Positions 44,005-56,500 of a DNA stretch of 64,000 nt are shown here, in pieces. Each line of letters begins with the position of its first letter. The first letter of the stretch is position 1. Made by a program: the position numbers and the translations under genes. The notes under the pieces were generated by a model that was not told the origin of the DNA, did no database searches, and saw only the letters and a list, made by a program, of their open reading frames with translations. Source of the DNA: Ascidia mentula (Eukaryota > Chordata > Ascidiacea > Phlebobranchia > Ascidiidae); assembly GCA_947561715.1 (NCBI GenBank), contig OX387200.1:21826501-21890500 (forward strand), in the 5' to 3' direction.

Positions 44005-45417
44005 ATTCAAAAGCAGAAGTTCCTCCACATTATAACCAGTATATTTCATACCGTAGTCTCATCTTCTTGTAAATGCAAAACTTATCTGTTGTGAAATACA
44101 AAGTTTGATTTGTTTCTGTTGTCACGTTATAAAAAAATATCTTCAGGTTTGTTCAACTCGAATTTATTGACAGAAACCATTAATTTGGAATAATAAGGAA
44201 ACGCGAGAGCGTACAATCTGGTTTTAACAAAACAAATTGCAGTAAGAATGAATCAACACGCACGTGACAAGAGTGACCGATTTGGGAGTAGCCTTGCCAA
44301 TCTTTGCCCCTTTTAATTATATCGTTAAGACATACCCAGGTTATTTTTATTTAAATTTTATTTCGTACAGAGCCATATTCCGCTTACACTGATTTGTTCA
44401 TAAATCACCAGCTTATTTTTGTAGACTTACTGATAGTTTCACCACAGTAAACAAAATTACAGGATTGTCTGGACTTGCCAACAGTTGAGGCCGTTGTTTG
44501 AGATCCACGGATGTGAGCGTTGTTATTTTGTCCCCAACTAACACAATGCAACCCAATACTGTGTAGCGAAAGGTCGAAGCAACCAAGGACAGCATGCCTA
44601 CAAAACATACGCTTGTGTTTCCGTTGCTTGGCGTAACGAAAACAGCCGTATGAAAAGCGACCTTTCATCCGCAAGGTGGCGCTGCAGGCACTCTGACTGG
44701 TTTCGTTGAAAAAAAGCAAATTGTTCAACGGGAACTGACTGTTTATTTGCTGAATGATCAAAAACACTGAAGTGCGCCTTGGTTCTTTCATGTTTTGTAA
44801 CTTGGTACTTTTCATGCAAGGCATCCTGGACGACATTACACAATTCTAATATGCAATAATTTTGCATTTTGGCAAATTTTTTTGAAAGCTGCATTTTAAG
44901 TGCATTATATAAATATACAATTTGTAGCACAGAGAAAAAACTTTTATGACAGTCAGCAACAACAGAATAATTCCACAGCTACTTTGTACAAATGCAACCA
45001 AGCAATGTAGGAAAGGGTTGAACAACAACTATTTCAAGGACAAAAAGGTTGGCCCAAGGACGGGACGTTCACAAACGGTTACATTGGGCGTTGTTCACAT
45101 TTCTATTGTCTAACTAGCGTTTTTCCCCAGTTGTGTGACTTTAGTTTCGTCACAACCGTTGGAGAACAACAAGACATTCAAGCGTTTCCAACCATCCGAT
45201 CTCAATCCTCCCAGTTCTCTTTCAATGCTCCTGTTGTTAAATAACGCAACTGCCGCCAAACCCAGGAACAAGTTCGGGCTTGTTTGCGCTCTAATAGCCC
45301 GGAAAGTGGCGCAACACGAAGGCAGTTGGTCTGTTTACGACAAGAAGACAGTCGCCCTTAACATTTGTCCTGTTATTTCGCGGAAAGCAAGTTTGAAAAG
45401 TGAAAATTCGAAAGAAA
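44005..45417. other. Intergenic between mini-CAAX genes 1 and 2
   Basis: A 143-codon open frame on the minus strand (44405-44836) and a 131-codon plus-strand frame (45135-45530) are present. Neither resembles a known protein, and the latter overlaps gene 2 in another frame. 5' UTR and promoter sequence of gene 2 is probably here. Confidence 0.4.
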
Positions 45418-45768
45418 ATGGATGGGGAATCGGAAAAATCAACACCAGCAATAAAGGTTTGCAAGTTTTAGTGTCTTATATTAACGTTTGGCTGCAAAAA
45501 CTCTTTTTGCTGCTTCTGATTGATTCTTAACTTATTCTAAGTATTACATAAAAGCGCCATTAACAAATTGTTACTTGGAAATACAAGTTCAAGAGTCTGT
45601 AACCAATGTAAGATTTGAAATTGCAAAAAAACATACTTAAAACATCAACAATTTTAGTCAGAGATGGACCGTGTTGCTGGTGGGAGTGGAAAGGCAGCTT
45701 TTATCGCTGGAGCAAGCCAGCAGTGCTGCGATGGCGGAGACGGAAGGAGAATGTGCGTCATCTTGTGA
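45418..45768 (+). CDS. Mini-CAAX protein 2 (predicted prenylated, 49 aa)
   Basis: Two exons, 45418-45456 and 45658-45768, phase-0 GT-AG intron (aaag/gttt ... tttag/tcag). Exon 1 is MDGESEKSTPAIK. Exon 2 begins SEMDRVAGGSGKAAFIAG, contains QQCCDGGDGRR and ends MCVIL-stop. CVIL is a CAAX box with Leu, again a geranylgeranylation-type signal. The GGDGRR block just before the box matches gene 1. A tcag one step downstream gives an alternative acceptor in another frame; the acceptor chosen here preserves the CAAX frame and the phase shared with gene 1. Exon 1 lies inside a longer unrelated plus-strand frame. No known domain. Confidence 0.55.
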
Positions 45769-47390
45769 ACCTCGGGTTTACTGAAGCATTTCGTAGTGTG
45801 TAGTTAACTACCTACTAACCTGTCTTGTGGCCAAATTGAATTTTGTGTATATTCTCAAATTGTGCATTTTCCGTTAAATGTTCTTGCCGTAATAAAACGC
45901 TTAGCTGATTAAATTGTGTGTCATAATTTTTGAACTCGTCTATCGCATCTAAAGCAATATTTTTCGGATGAAAATAAAACATTGTTTCAACTGTACAAGG
46001 AAAGCCAAACATTTCCAGCAAAAACTGCTTGATATTGTTGCTTCACTTCCTTAAAAGCTGACATCAAATCTGCATTCTTAATAAAATCTTGCATAAATTG
46101 CTACCTATAAACACAAAACAAGGAAATAATACAAGTTGGGTCGTTGTCAAGTCAAGAAAAAAAGTCCTAATATGCGGGTTTTAATCAACCCGCTGATATA
46201 ATATTTGAAATTTACTGAACAATTCGAAATGGAAAATTGTGGTTTGTCTATCTGCCCTTTGTTTGCGCAGACGCATTGAGGGAAACGTCCATCTGCCAGG
46301 CATATTAAACAAAGTGTATTGTGTAAGTAAGCGCCGCAAAACATATTTACTCGCATAAACCGTCAGATAAGTGGCACACGTTGATCACTAAAATGATAAC
46401 AACTGAAGTCCATTTGCATTCGTTCCCACTCACAAAAAACATGTTAACAATGCAATGCCACTATCTTTTCCGATGCTTTTGTAGTGATACAAAAGCAAAC
46501 AACCAGGTTTGGGAGAAAATTCACGCGTCGTTTTTTTGTGATTTTTTAATGTAACAAAATGAAGGGTTTTAAAGCTCCTTCAATTTGGATCCATGGCAAC
46601 AATAGAAATTGTATGCGCATGGTCACGTGATATTTTGAGGAACCAACCACAATCAACAATACGACTTCATCATACTAACTCTATGGCGTCATCCTGCGGT
46701 AACTAGCAATGCAAATACACGTATTTGAAGTTGAGTGCGTTTAACTAACTTTTTTTTGCATGGGAAGTTTGTTGAAACAAGAAACGTCCAACAATTTCGG
46801 CTGAAGGACCATCTATGTTTTAACAGACCTATACTTACAGGTCATAAGTTTAGTGTAGATAATCGCGCATTACTATTTATAAGAAAGGCAGAGGAAACGT
46901 ATTGTAGAGGCAGGTAAGTCAACATAACAATGCATCCACACAAAACGCATCGGCGCTGCGACATTGAACAAAAATTTCTTTGCTGAGACCACATAAAAAA
47001 CCTCTTCGGCTCGCAGACGACCGGTTGGAGCCCAATTTCAAACTTTGCTTCTTTTTACTCTTCGTTTCCAACGTTGTCAAAATATTTCGATGCAATGGTG
47101 CAGCATTCGTAGGAGAAAAACACGTTACTGTTAAAATTTTAACTTCGGAAAATTTCGGACCGGTACTCAATTCATTGAGCTATACTGGATTACATTTATA
47201 TCAGCAAATCTTTGTTTTCAGGTGAATGCTTATATTTAAGCTAATTGGGAACCACTTTATTGAGTAAAGAACATTACATATAACAAAATGTAACATACCG
47301 AAATCTTGTACACTTCAACATTCATTTTCCACATGGTGTGTTCAAAATGTCAACATTCATATATGGAGCATCCTGGGCACACTCATTTCT

Positions 47391-47525
47391 TCCGGACCAA
47401 AATTTGTACACCACACGTGGTCATATTTTTTACCACACTGGGATTCGAACCCACGTTATCCTGGTCATGAATCCCGATCAGGTTTTCTACTTGGGATATG
47501 GACCGGGAACAATATTGCCAATGCA
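47391..47525 (-). repeat. SINE-like tRNA-derived repeat, degraded
   Basis: The minus strand carries a B-box-like gggttcgaatcccagtgtgg and the family's central gatcgggattcatgacc block. Related to 41641-41752. Confidence 0.6.
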
Positions 47526-48379
47526 GGGAAAATCCGACTTCTGAATAGATATACAGCGTCACAGTGTGGCCATGTTTAAAATTAATTCACACCACTAGAT
47601 GTTGTATGTGAGCTGATCGCCTCGTGTGCTTTTTTAGGTGAATCTTTAGGGTGAAAAGCTTGGGAATAAGCACATCATTAACATGGTTATGTGGTTCATT
47701 GCGTCGGAAGGTAACTGAATTTAGATTATGTACCCCACAGATGTTTGCTAAAGGATAAAATTTCCACAAATTCTTGAGTTTTTTACATCATGTGGATACA
47801 TTATGTTGTCAAGCCCGTAATATTAGTGACACTCTGTTTGTTCAGATTTCAAAAGGTGGCATTTGAAAGCAAACCTTTATTTGTCATTGGTAGCTGAGCT
47901 TGGATCCAAATACCCAAGACTGCTTATTTTGTGTTCAAAATACCAGTCTAACCCATATTGGAGATGTTGCGGATGAGTAGCATTCACCCAACCATAGCAA
48001 GTTAAATCCCTGCGCGAAAGTTGACAGCGAAGCGCAACAAAGCGTATCCAACCGTCCGTTACTTGCGTTGAATCGGCAAAAAAGGGAAATCTATATCACC
48101 TAACCCTCACAACGATTCAATAAATTAATACAAATATGGACATGATGCATGAAAAATATATCCATGGTATTTTAAGGCAACATGCTCATTTCCAGTCTAC
48201 TTGAATTAAACTGGATTTAGTTTGTTTAAGTGAACATAAATGGGTATCTAAACAATCTTGGTAAGCAGATCTCTGAGAAACCAGACGAAAGTCTGATCAC
48301 TGCAGCGAAAGCAATGGTTTCCTTTTGACTGATCGACTGAACCATTTGAAAAAGGTTTGCTTTTTTTTTGTTTGGCAGA

Positions 48380-48620
48380 CCTGCAAAGCGTTACGATCAA
48401 TGCTGTCAATCCCTTGTCTTTTCTACTGACTTTGTATGCTCCACCGGGGTTCGTACCAACGATATCCTTCTAGCGATCTTGAATTCGGATATGTATGGTT
48501 GGGTCGAGCGTTTTGACCAATGTTGCCAATTGCTTTTTCCCGCTTTCGGGATTCGAACCCAGTTTATTCTAGACTTAAAGCACGATCAGGTTTTTACTTG
48601 GAATATGTTTCGCCATTTCA
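48380..48620 (-). repeat. Two adjacent degraded SINE-like repeats
   Basis: Two copies in a row (about 48380-48500 and 48501-48620). The second has gggttcgaatcccgaaag on the minus strand and gcacgatcaggtttttactt on the plus strand. Same family as 41641-41752. Confidence 0.55.
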
Positions 48621-49608
48621 ATGATTTCTTTTGGAATAAATCGCCATTTCAATGATTTCTTCGAAAACGAAAATCGCTTATTGTCGACCTTTAGTGGCAG
48701 TGGTCGGGCTGAGCGTACGGTCACATGATGGCGTTCTGCAACTAATTTGGATTTTATTTTAAATAGATTACGTCTTGCGGTAATTCACTATCGTATGTTA
48801 ACTTATGAAATATTGTTAGTCTGTATCGGGACTTGTTGACCAAGTTTGGTCAAAATGTTTGTATATTTGTGTAGGCTTATACTGAACTTTAGCAACTGTT
48901 TTGATGTATTTTGTCGGAAAGTTTTCCACCAATCAAGCTGAGAATGGTTAGTAACAGACCAATATAATAACATGCTGTCGGTCAGTTAAAATTTAGTCAG
49001 TTGCAAATTTTTAACACACGAGCAAAAAATCGAGAAAATGCTGATTTCTTTCCTCCAAACTTGAACAAGCAACAAACCAGTCCTAACAACACAGTCAACT
49101 CTATTTGATGCAATCACAGCGAAACGGCAAAACATCAATGTAATTTCTTCTCTACGTAATATTTATTTATTCTCGCTGCATTTTAACCAACTCAATATGC
49201 CACAGATACGAGGACAAACAGATGGGGATGGAAGCTCATTTTGACCCGGCCAAATTAAAATAGAGGTCACCTGTCAGTTAAATTGCTGAAGCAATATTGA
49301 TTTTTTGCTGACTTAACATTCATTTCATAGGGCAAGTCCTAGCTTGCCGACTTTTTAATGGATTTACTTGCTTACGTGGAGGAGGAGTTACGAACTTGTG
49401 GGAGAAGTCCGTTGTTTTCAGACAAAAGCGTTTCAACCGTTGGTGTCCTGGAAACAAGAATACAAATACACGTATCTTGGAAACCTATTATGCGTTGTGA
49501 AAATTGTTTTTATTTCAAACGCCTTTTAAAGGCAGAGCTCTGATTTTTGGCCACAGTCACGAAGGTCGAACATTTTTCGAGGAACTCTTCGCATGATCTG
49601 AGTTGGAA

Positions 49609-49877
49609 ATGGAAACAATGGGTGGAGAATTAGATGAAACATTTTGCTATCAGGTATTTTAGCTTCAGTTTCGACAAGAAACGAAACATTGTTGTAAACA
49701 AACATCGTTTCAAATTTGCAGAACCAATCGGACGGAGAAACCAAGCCGAGTAATCTGAAAAACATGATGCTGGTTGAGGCGGAAGGAAACGATGGCAAAG
49801 ATGCGCATCTGGGAGAATCGGGAAGTTTAGGTATAGACGAAGTACCCGAAAAGAAGAAGCGATGTGTTATTATGTAA
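49609..49877 (+). CDS. Mini-CAAX protein 3 (predicted farnesylated, 66 aa)
   Basis: Two exons, 49609-49653 and 49722-49877, phase-0 intron (tatcag/gtattt ... ttgcag/aacc). Exon 1 is METMGGELDETFCYQ. Exon 2 is acidic and Gly-rich (NQSDGETKPSNL, VEAEGNDGKDAH, LGIDEVP) and ends EKKKRCVIM-stop. A Lys/Arg cluster followed by CVIM is the same membrane-targeting design as K-Ras4B: a polybasic patch plus a farnesylated CAAX with Met. No GTPase or other domain precedes it. It shares the two-exon layout, intron phase and strand with genes 1 and 2, but the middle is not clearly alignable, so common origin is likely rather than shown. Confidence 0.6.
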
Positions 49878-51449
49878 ATCTTCTAGAAATGCAACCAGGA
49901 CTTTATTAATTTGTTTTTTTCATGTATCAGCAACGGGCGTCTGTATAAGTAGTAAAGGTTTTATTCTATTTTAATGAATGAAGTTACGAAACGTTCCACT
50001 TTTAACAAATCTACATTTATCCAACTTTGAGATATTGGTGTGTGTTGATCACTGTATGGACGCATGTACATTTAAATGAACATAATTTCATTAATGGGAA
50101 ATTTACTGAGAAAAGGTTGCGTGTTATTCTTGGAACAACACAACATAAATATTGCCGGTTAAAGATTTCAAACAAAGCTGTAAGTTAATGTTTAAACGGT
50201 GGAAATTCCTCTGCCGAATGAGAAATCAAATGGAACTCATTATCACGCGTATCTGCATGCAATACAATTTAACCTGAAAATAGGAAATCTCTTAAAATTA
50301 AAATAATCCAAACCATGAGAACGATGTAGTTTTGTCTACATAAGAGCTTTCGCTCTAAAAATGAAAGGAAAACGAACCCAACTTTTCTATCTTTATCTCA
50401 TCTTGCCCTACTAATAATAACCTTTTTGTTTCCTTTCTTTCAAGTCTTTTAAGTGATCGTTCTTTGTAAATTTTGTCATGGCGCCAAGGTAAACAGAAAA
50501 GTGTGACATATAACCTTCACAACCTGCGGTTACACCACAGTCTGTGGCTATACAAGATAACATAGTTTAATGAATGCCAATTGCCTTTAGAAATAACAAA
50601 AAGCAAAAAAAAGAAAATAGACAGATGTGGAAAATATGCCAAATGCGATATCAGGTAAATTAGTAAAGCCATCACCATACAGGAAACTTGGTTATAAATG
50701 AGTCATGACGTATTCGGTAGTAGAAAATGTGAGGTGGAATTTGTGCGAGAATGCATGTGGCACCTTGCCGCCAAAAACGCATTTTGTTGCTTAGGTTATG
50801 CGGCCATAATCAGGTTATGTATTCACGTGTCATGCATACATTCCTTGAGCAAACATTTAAACGACAATTTATTTGGTGAAAACACAGCACCTTTACGCCA
50901 CCAACAGGGGAAGTTTTGTCAATACAAAGTTTTGTCAAAAATGAATTTAATTTCCCAGAACTCTATTTATGTGCGCTGCAAAGGTGCTTTTGCATTACAA
51001 AATGGAAGAAAAAACAAAGAAGCATGCCCAAGTATTTTTTTTTTAATTGCAAATCCAGTCCTTTTTTTTAAAGGAAAACCGCTTTTTCAACAAACAAGCA
51101 AGCGTTTAGCTGTCGATGTAATATCACTGGCATTAAAACCAATATCCATTTTTCTCCTTACTATAGCATTTCAATATTTCTCAATTACGTTTCAGTTGTG
51201 AGCAGTAATAATGAAATATGATTTTATTATTGATAATAATATGCAAAAATATGAACAAAAAATTTTAATTATAAATATGAAAGCCAGAGCTATTATTCTG
51301 TTAATCATGCTTAGTAGACGTTTTGAACACAACTGCGTCCATCATCAGTACATTTTAGAAATGAGTTACAACTACAAAGCACTGAGGTGGGCTGGTAACT
51401 GAACGAGCAGAAAAAAAACATACACAAGGGTAACATCATGTGACAGAAA
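49878..51449. other. Intergenic, no recognised gene
   Basis: The 3' flank of mini-CAAX 3. A 167-codon plus-strand open frame at 50698-51201 is the longest unspliced frame in the window, but it has no recognised family and no compositional sign of selection. Confidence 0.4.
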
Positions 51450-51640
51450 CTGCACTAGATCTCGGCAGTGACGTCATCATTTCAGATGTGTCGAGCTGCA
51501 TTAAGGACCATGTGTTAAAAAGGTACAGTGGTTTGGAGATGTCGTCTATGTTTAGTGATGGCTTGTGGTGCTGGATGTAAAGTGTTTCCAGAATTAGCAA
51601 TTTGGTTTTAAAATAAGAAGTATGCAAAAAAGATTTAAAC
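51450..51640 (-). mobile_element. Penelope-like retroelement fragment (GIY-YIG end)
   Basis: The minus strand reads KTKLLILETLYIQHHKPSLN, the typical end of the GIY-YIG endonuclease domain of Penelope-like elements. Only this short 3' piece remains. It is broken and fossil. Confidence 0.6.
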
Positions 51641-51859
51641 TTACAAAATTCGTTGATTGAAAAACAAATATTAGTGAGCAATACAACATGTTAAGTTTTC
51701 AGTCATTGGGAGTCACAGAGCTGCGCCTGATAAACGATGTCTACGAGGAATAAAAAAAACTGAATATCTACAAATTGAAATATGGGAAACATTTTGAACC
51801 CTGTCACGAATTATAGAAGTCAATAAATAATAAACATAAAATGAAATCCAAAGCATAAT

Positions 51860-53599
51860 TTATTTTGTTGCATCTGTGGAACTGGTTGGACCTCTACTAG
51901 AATCGGTTGCCTTGGATGCAGTGGTGGTTGTCATGTTTCGTCTAGAATCATCCTTCTTTCCTATTTCGAATCTTCCGAGACACCTGCGGATCGGACTCCA
52001 CCAGAAGACAAACATGTCTTTCCTCTTTACACAGGTGATGTAGAAGAGAAACACTCCCTGTAACGAAAGGGTTGTGGGAAAAATATTTAAAAATCACAAG
52101 ATAAGAAAGATCAAAGCTAGAATGCATGTTCACTGTTGCTATCAGGAGGTACATGGAATTAGCTGACGGACAACACAGAGGCATTACATGGAAACGCATG
52201 TGCTTTCTCATGTCAATGCAAGTTGCAACTCTGGACACCCTGCCACTTATCTAACGACTTAATCGAAAGAGGTCAGGAAAAAGACGTTTTCAAGTTTTTG
52301 GTAAACTCAACAATGCTTCTATGACACGAAGTGGCGAGAGGAGTAAGTTGAAATGAAGAGTATCAATCCCTTTATACGGCATGATGTTAAACAAGTATAA
52401 CTATGTACCTGAAAAGCATTAAACAATGCAAAGAGCCAGTTGAGAACGCGATTGTAAACTGAATCGGTTGAGAACAACATTAAAAATCCAAATATCCAGG
52501 TCATACCGAGAGAGACTGACAGACAACAAGCCATAATCACTTGAGTCTTTTTACTTCGATCAGATGCAGAAGATTGAATCTTAAAATAAAAAAGTTTGCA
52601 CAAAATAACACAGCTTGTAGTTAAAGTTACCTTTTTTCGCTTGAATATTGCTTTTTTGAGCACCAGACACAATATGACCATATTGCTGAACAGAATCAGA
52701 CCAACTATGATTAAAAACCCAAAGTAAAGTGAATATCCGTGAAGCCAACACATGTTCTCAGCCCGGTAACTAGAAGGGAGGTATCTCACGTCTTCTGTCA
52801 TACAAATATGTTATTTTTAACAGAAAGCAATATTTTTACAATATATTCACCTTTGCCACAGAAATCCTCGTTCGTACGTCGTGAGTCAAAATATCCAAGA
52901 GTCACCCCAAGGTTAATCGCAACTATTATTAACGGAAGTCCGTATGAGAAAACACAAGCCTTCTTCATGTAGTTGTTTCCGGTGACGGAAAACACCTAAA
53001 CCAGAAGTAAAAAGTTATTCTATAGGAGCAGTTTGATCAAACCAACCTTCACTAGTGCAGTATATAGTTTGTGGCTGTACACAGCCATCCACATCCAGCT
53101 TGTAAGGAATGTGTATTGCATCATTGCTGTGACAGCTGTGCATGTTTCCGGATGATCTACTCTTGAAATTCCGAACAAGAAAATTATGTAGGCGACAAGA
53201 AGATTGATGCAAACGTGGAGTTGAATTTGAATCGGTAGTTTTTTTAATTGATCCCTAAAATATGTATACTTCAATAAAAAAGGCCTAAACGTATAAAAAT
53301 CAGCTATTCCCAACCTTTTTATAAGATGTAGAATTAAGGTGACAACAATTGCACAAAGTGAGATTCCGCATCCGATATCACTGATTGTTGAAAGTACGAG
53401 GTCTTTAGGAACTTCCACTGTTGACTAAAAAACAGCAGATTAAATGAAGCACAAACCTTTTTGAACTGAACACACTTACCACGAGGAGAGCGAAGTTGGT
53501 CAAGTGGTTGCATTTACAAACAGGAGGGATCGCTGTGTTGTCAAGACAACAGCCATTGGTTTTCCAATCAAGTGACTTTGTATCCCAGTAGACACATTT
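51860..53599 (-). other. aGPCR: GPS motif and seven-helix exons
   Basis: Exons: 53480-53599 (GPS: KCVYWD, NGCCLDN, VCKCNHLTNFALLV), 53315-53424, 53047-53254, 52851-52995, 52631-52794, 52409-52579 and 51860-52057. All junction phases agree. The cleavage point would follow His-Leu in CNHLTNFALLV (HL/T), and TNFALLV would start the tethered agonist. TM helices are recognisable (GCGISLCAIVVTLILHLI, LHVCINLLVAYIIFLFGI, MMQYTFLTSWMWMAVYSH, GLPLIIVAINLGVTLGYF, YFGFLIIVGLILFSNMVI, MTWIFGFLMLF, NWLFALFNAFQGVFLFYI). WIFGF and NAFQGVFLFY are aGPCR hallmarks of TM6 and TM7. An AATAAA overlaps the stop codon at 51858-51863. Confidence 0.93.
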
Positions 53600-56500
53600 C
53601 TGTTGAACTCGTTTGATCTTTGGGAAAACACTTTAGAGTTTACTTTTGTCTTTACGCTAAAGACGTAAAAATATTGTTCAGTTTTTTTGAAAAGTAAAAT
53701 ACTTTAAGGGCTTCAGATGTTGAAATTTCGTCCCCGTAATTAGTTTCTTCATGCTCGTAAACTATAGACACCGGCATTTGAAGGTTGGAAATGTTGTTGT
53801 CACCAACTTCAGCAGTAACAACCTACATAAACTCGAAATAACGCATCACTTTGCAGATATTTGGTCATACATTTTATAAAAGCCTGACAAACTCACGAAA
53901 TCGACTTCATTGTTGGAGGGGAAAAGTGCGTCACCGTTGTTCAGAAAAAACACAATGTTGAATTTTGTTTGGTTTGTGTTTTTCCAAGCCTGAGCCAAAG
54001 CTGAGCTTGGAACAGTAATATTGACTGGAGTAACTGTTTTTTCTTCAAGACCAACTTCGTCTTCTGGAGCAAACCAAACATTCACCGGCGTAGTGTTTTT
54101 TCTTTGTTCTGTGATCTGTAAATTTCAATCAAAATATGTTTAGGCCTCAGAAAGTGGTGCTGCTTCAAGCACTGATGTAGCAAAATTGTTTAGATAAAAA
54201 CTACGTAAAATTTCGCCAGAGAGTCCTTTTTTAAGAGCTAACAAATATCCTAGAACATTACCATGATCGACATCGTTTTAGTTTTTATCTCAATCACAGA
54301 ATCTGTTGTGTTTCCAAAGACAAATTTGTGAGCAAATAAACTCAATGTTTCCAACACAGTTTGAGAAGATGTTTGTTGTATTGCGCCTTGAGTTCCGCTC
54401 ACTTGTGATATTTGCAGTAATTCAGTCACATGAGATGCCGTGGTAAAAACATTCATCAGTAAAAACTCGGTGACCTGAGACACAACTGGTTCATACTAAC
54501 TTAAACACAACTAATCCTAACTTTAGGAGAAAAATGATGGAACGTAAATATCTTAAACTTAAGTTCAAGTGGTATCTCTTACACGGCAGAACCAAAATCA
54601 TCCCCATGTTATAAAATATCACAAAAGAAATTAGAAAAATACAATTGCAAAAGATGTGTGGACTGTATGCGTTCATACGAAACATGCATGCAACTCTTGT
54701 ACCTTAACTTTCTCCTCAGCCACAGCTTGACGTATAGTATTGACAACCTCCATTGCTTCTGCCACCTCATCTTCGCGAAGAGAGTTTGAGGAGGTTATAA
54801 TCTGAAGCACACCCACTGCCCTTTCCGCGATTTCTTGCGTCATGTTTGACAAGTTTACCTGCCCCACATTTAAAAATGGCTGAAGAACTTAACTTATGCA
54901 CAAAACAAACCCACCTTAATGTCACTGATGTTAGTTTTGCAGTTGACAGAGAACAAGCTTTTTTCGTCAAACTGTGCCGAATGCAACTCGCCATGCGGGA
55001 CAGATTTTATAACTGGAACGCATGTTATCGAAGCCTGGGAGTAACCTACTAAGAAATATGTGTCATATCCTCATATTACGTCGAGTTATGCAATCACCTT
55101 GTGGACAGAGTTGTTGAGAATAACCTATTATGTTCACACCAGCACTGGGAAAGTCAAACCGCCCAATTTTCTTTGCATGGCACGATACTAAACGACAACG
55201 ATACGAGAATACAATAGACGGAAATGTAAGTATAACGTAAATATCTTTACCACTTCGAGGCACGCCTAAAGATAATTCTTCGAGTGATGACTTGTGATAT
55301 TGTAAGTAAATATTCATCAATTGTGCAGGCGACCGGAATCCATCAGTAAACTGAACGTAATATCTATTAAAATATATAGATCTTTAAAGGCTGCGCTTAT
55401 TTAAGTGTTAAATTGTATCTTACCTTGCCATGGAATTATTAGAAATGCTTTGAATGAATATTCCTTTTACAAAGTTGTTTTTAAACTGAAATCGTGTGAG
55501 CAGAGCATCGTGCAATTTTATGGTTATATCTTTTTTATTATTGAAGTGTTGAGAAATATTTTGACTAAATTCATGAAGAAATAACTCTGAAATTGCACAG
55601 GTAAAATTCAAAATTTTGTTATCAATTTGTTTTGCCAAATATAAGTCATTAGTTCAACACATTTTGCATTTTTTTCGAACTTACTTTCACAGAACGTTCC
55701 ATCACCATAATATCCATTTTTGCAAGAGCAATTGTAGTTGTCATTTGATTTAAGACATATGGCGTTAGTTTCGCAAGTACATTGAAGCAAATTCATGCAT
55801 TGAAATCCATTCCCAGTAAATCCAAAGTCACACGTGCATTGATAACTACCCATAGTGTTGTTGCAGTAAGCGTTTAGATGGCATAGCTTCACCCCACATT
55901 CGTCAATGTCCGTGCAATTAAACCCATCTCCAGAAAATCCAGTTTTGCATTTACACTCGTAGCTGCCAATTGTATTAATGCAAGTAGCCGAAGTACTGCA
56001 CAAATGGGGATCGCATTCGTTTATATCTGTACAACATATTCCATTTCCAGTGAATCCGCTTTTGCATGTACACTTATGACTTTCTGTTGTGGTAATACAA
56101 GTCGCATTTGCATGGCAAGAAGTAGTTGAATTGCAATTATTATTCAACGAGGATTCTGAAACCATTCAGTGTTGTTAGTTTAGATGACTACAACTTGATA
56201 TTAACTGTGTTTAAAATACTTGTCGTAACAACAACACTTCCCACTTCTTCAATATATCTTTCATATGCGAAGAAAACTATTATTTCATATTGTGTGCTTT
56301 CATATAGGCAGGTAATATTGTATTGGAGATCGTTGGTTGTAATATTTCCTGAATAACTTTCTGCAGTAAACGTATGAAATTAGTTCTTATCATGTAACTC
56401 AGTGGTTCTCAAACTGTGGTACGCGTACCATTAGTGGTACGCGAGAGCTTTTTAAGTGGTACGCGATTTAGTCTACTCTATACAATTTGCCGCACTTTGC

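Larger units (their letters stand above)
45769..49608. other. Intergenic region rich in degraded repeats
   Basis: Contents: a coding-like minus-strand segment at 45822-46106 of unknown identity; reverse-oriented SINE-like pieces at 47391-47525 and 48380-48620 (recognised by gggttcgaatccc on the minus strand and gatcaggttttctacttgg on the plus); and a possible coding-like frame at 46735-46917 (TNFFLHGKFVETRNVQQF...) without a partner exon. No gene model could be closed. Confidence 0.45.

Noticed and set aside
44405-44836. 143-codon minus-strand open frame
   Set aside because: No family resemblance; other frames are also open here, so length alone is weak evidence.
50698-51201. 167-codon plus-strand open frame
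   Set aside because: No recognised domain, no splice support, AT-rich composition with homopolymer-driven Phe/Lys runs; likely chance in non-coding DNA.
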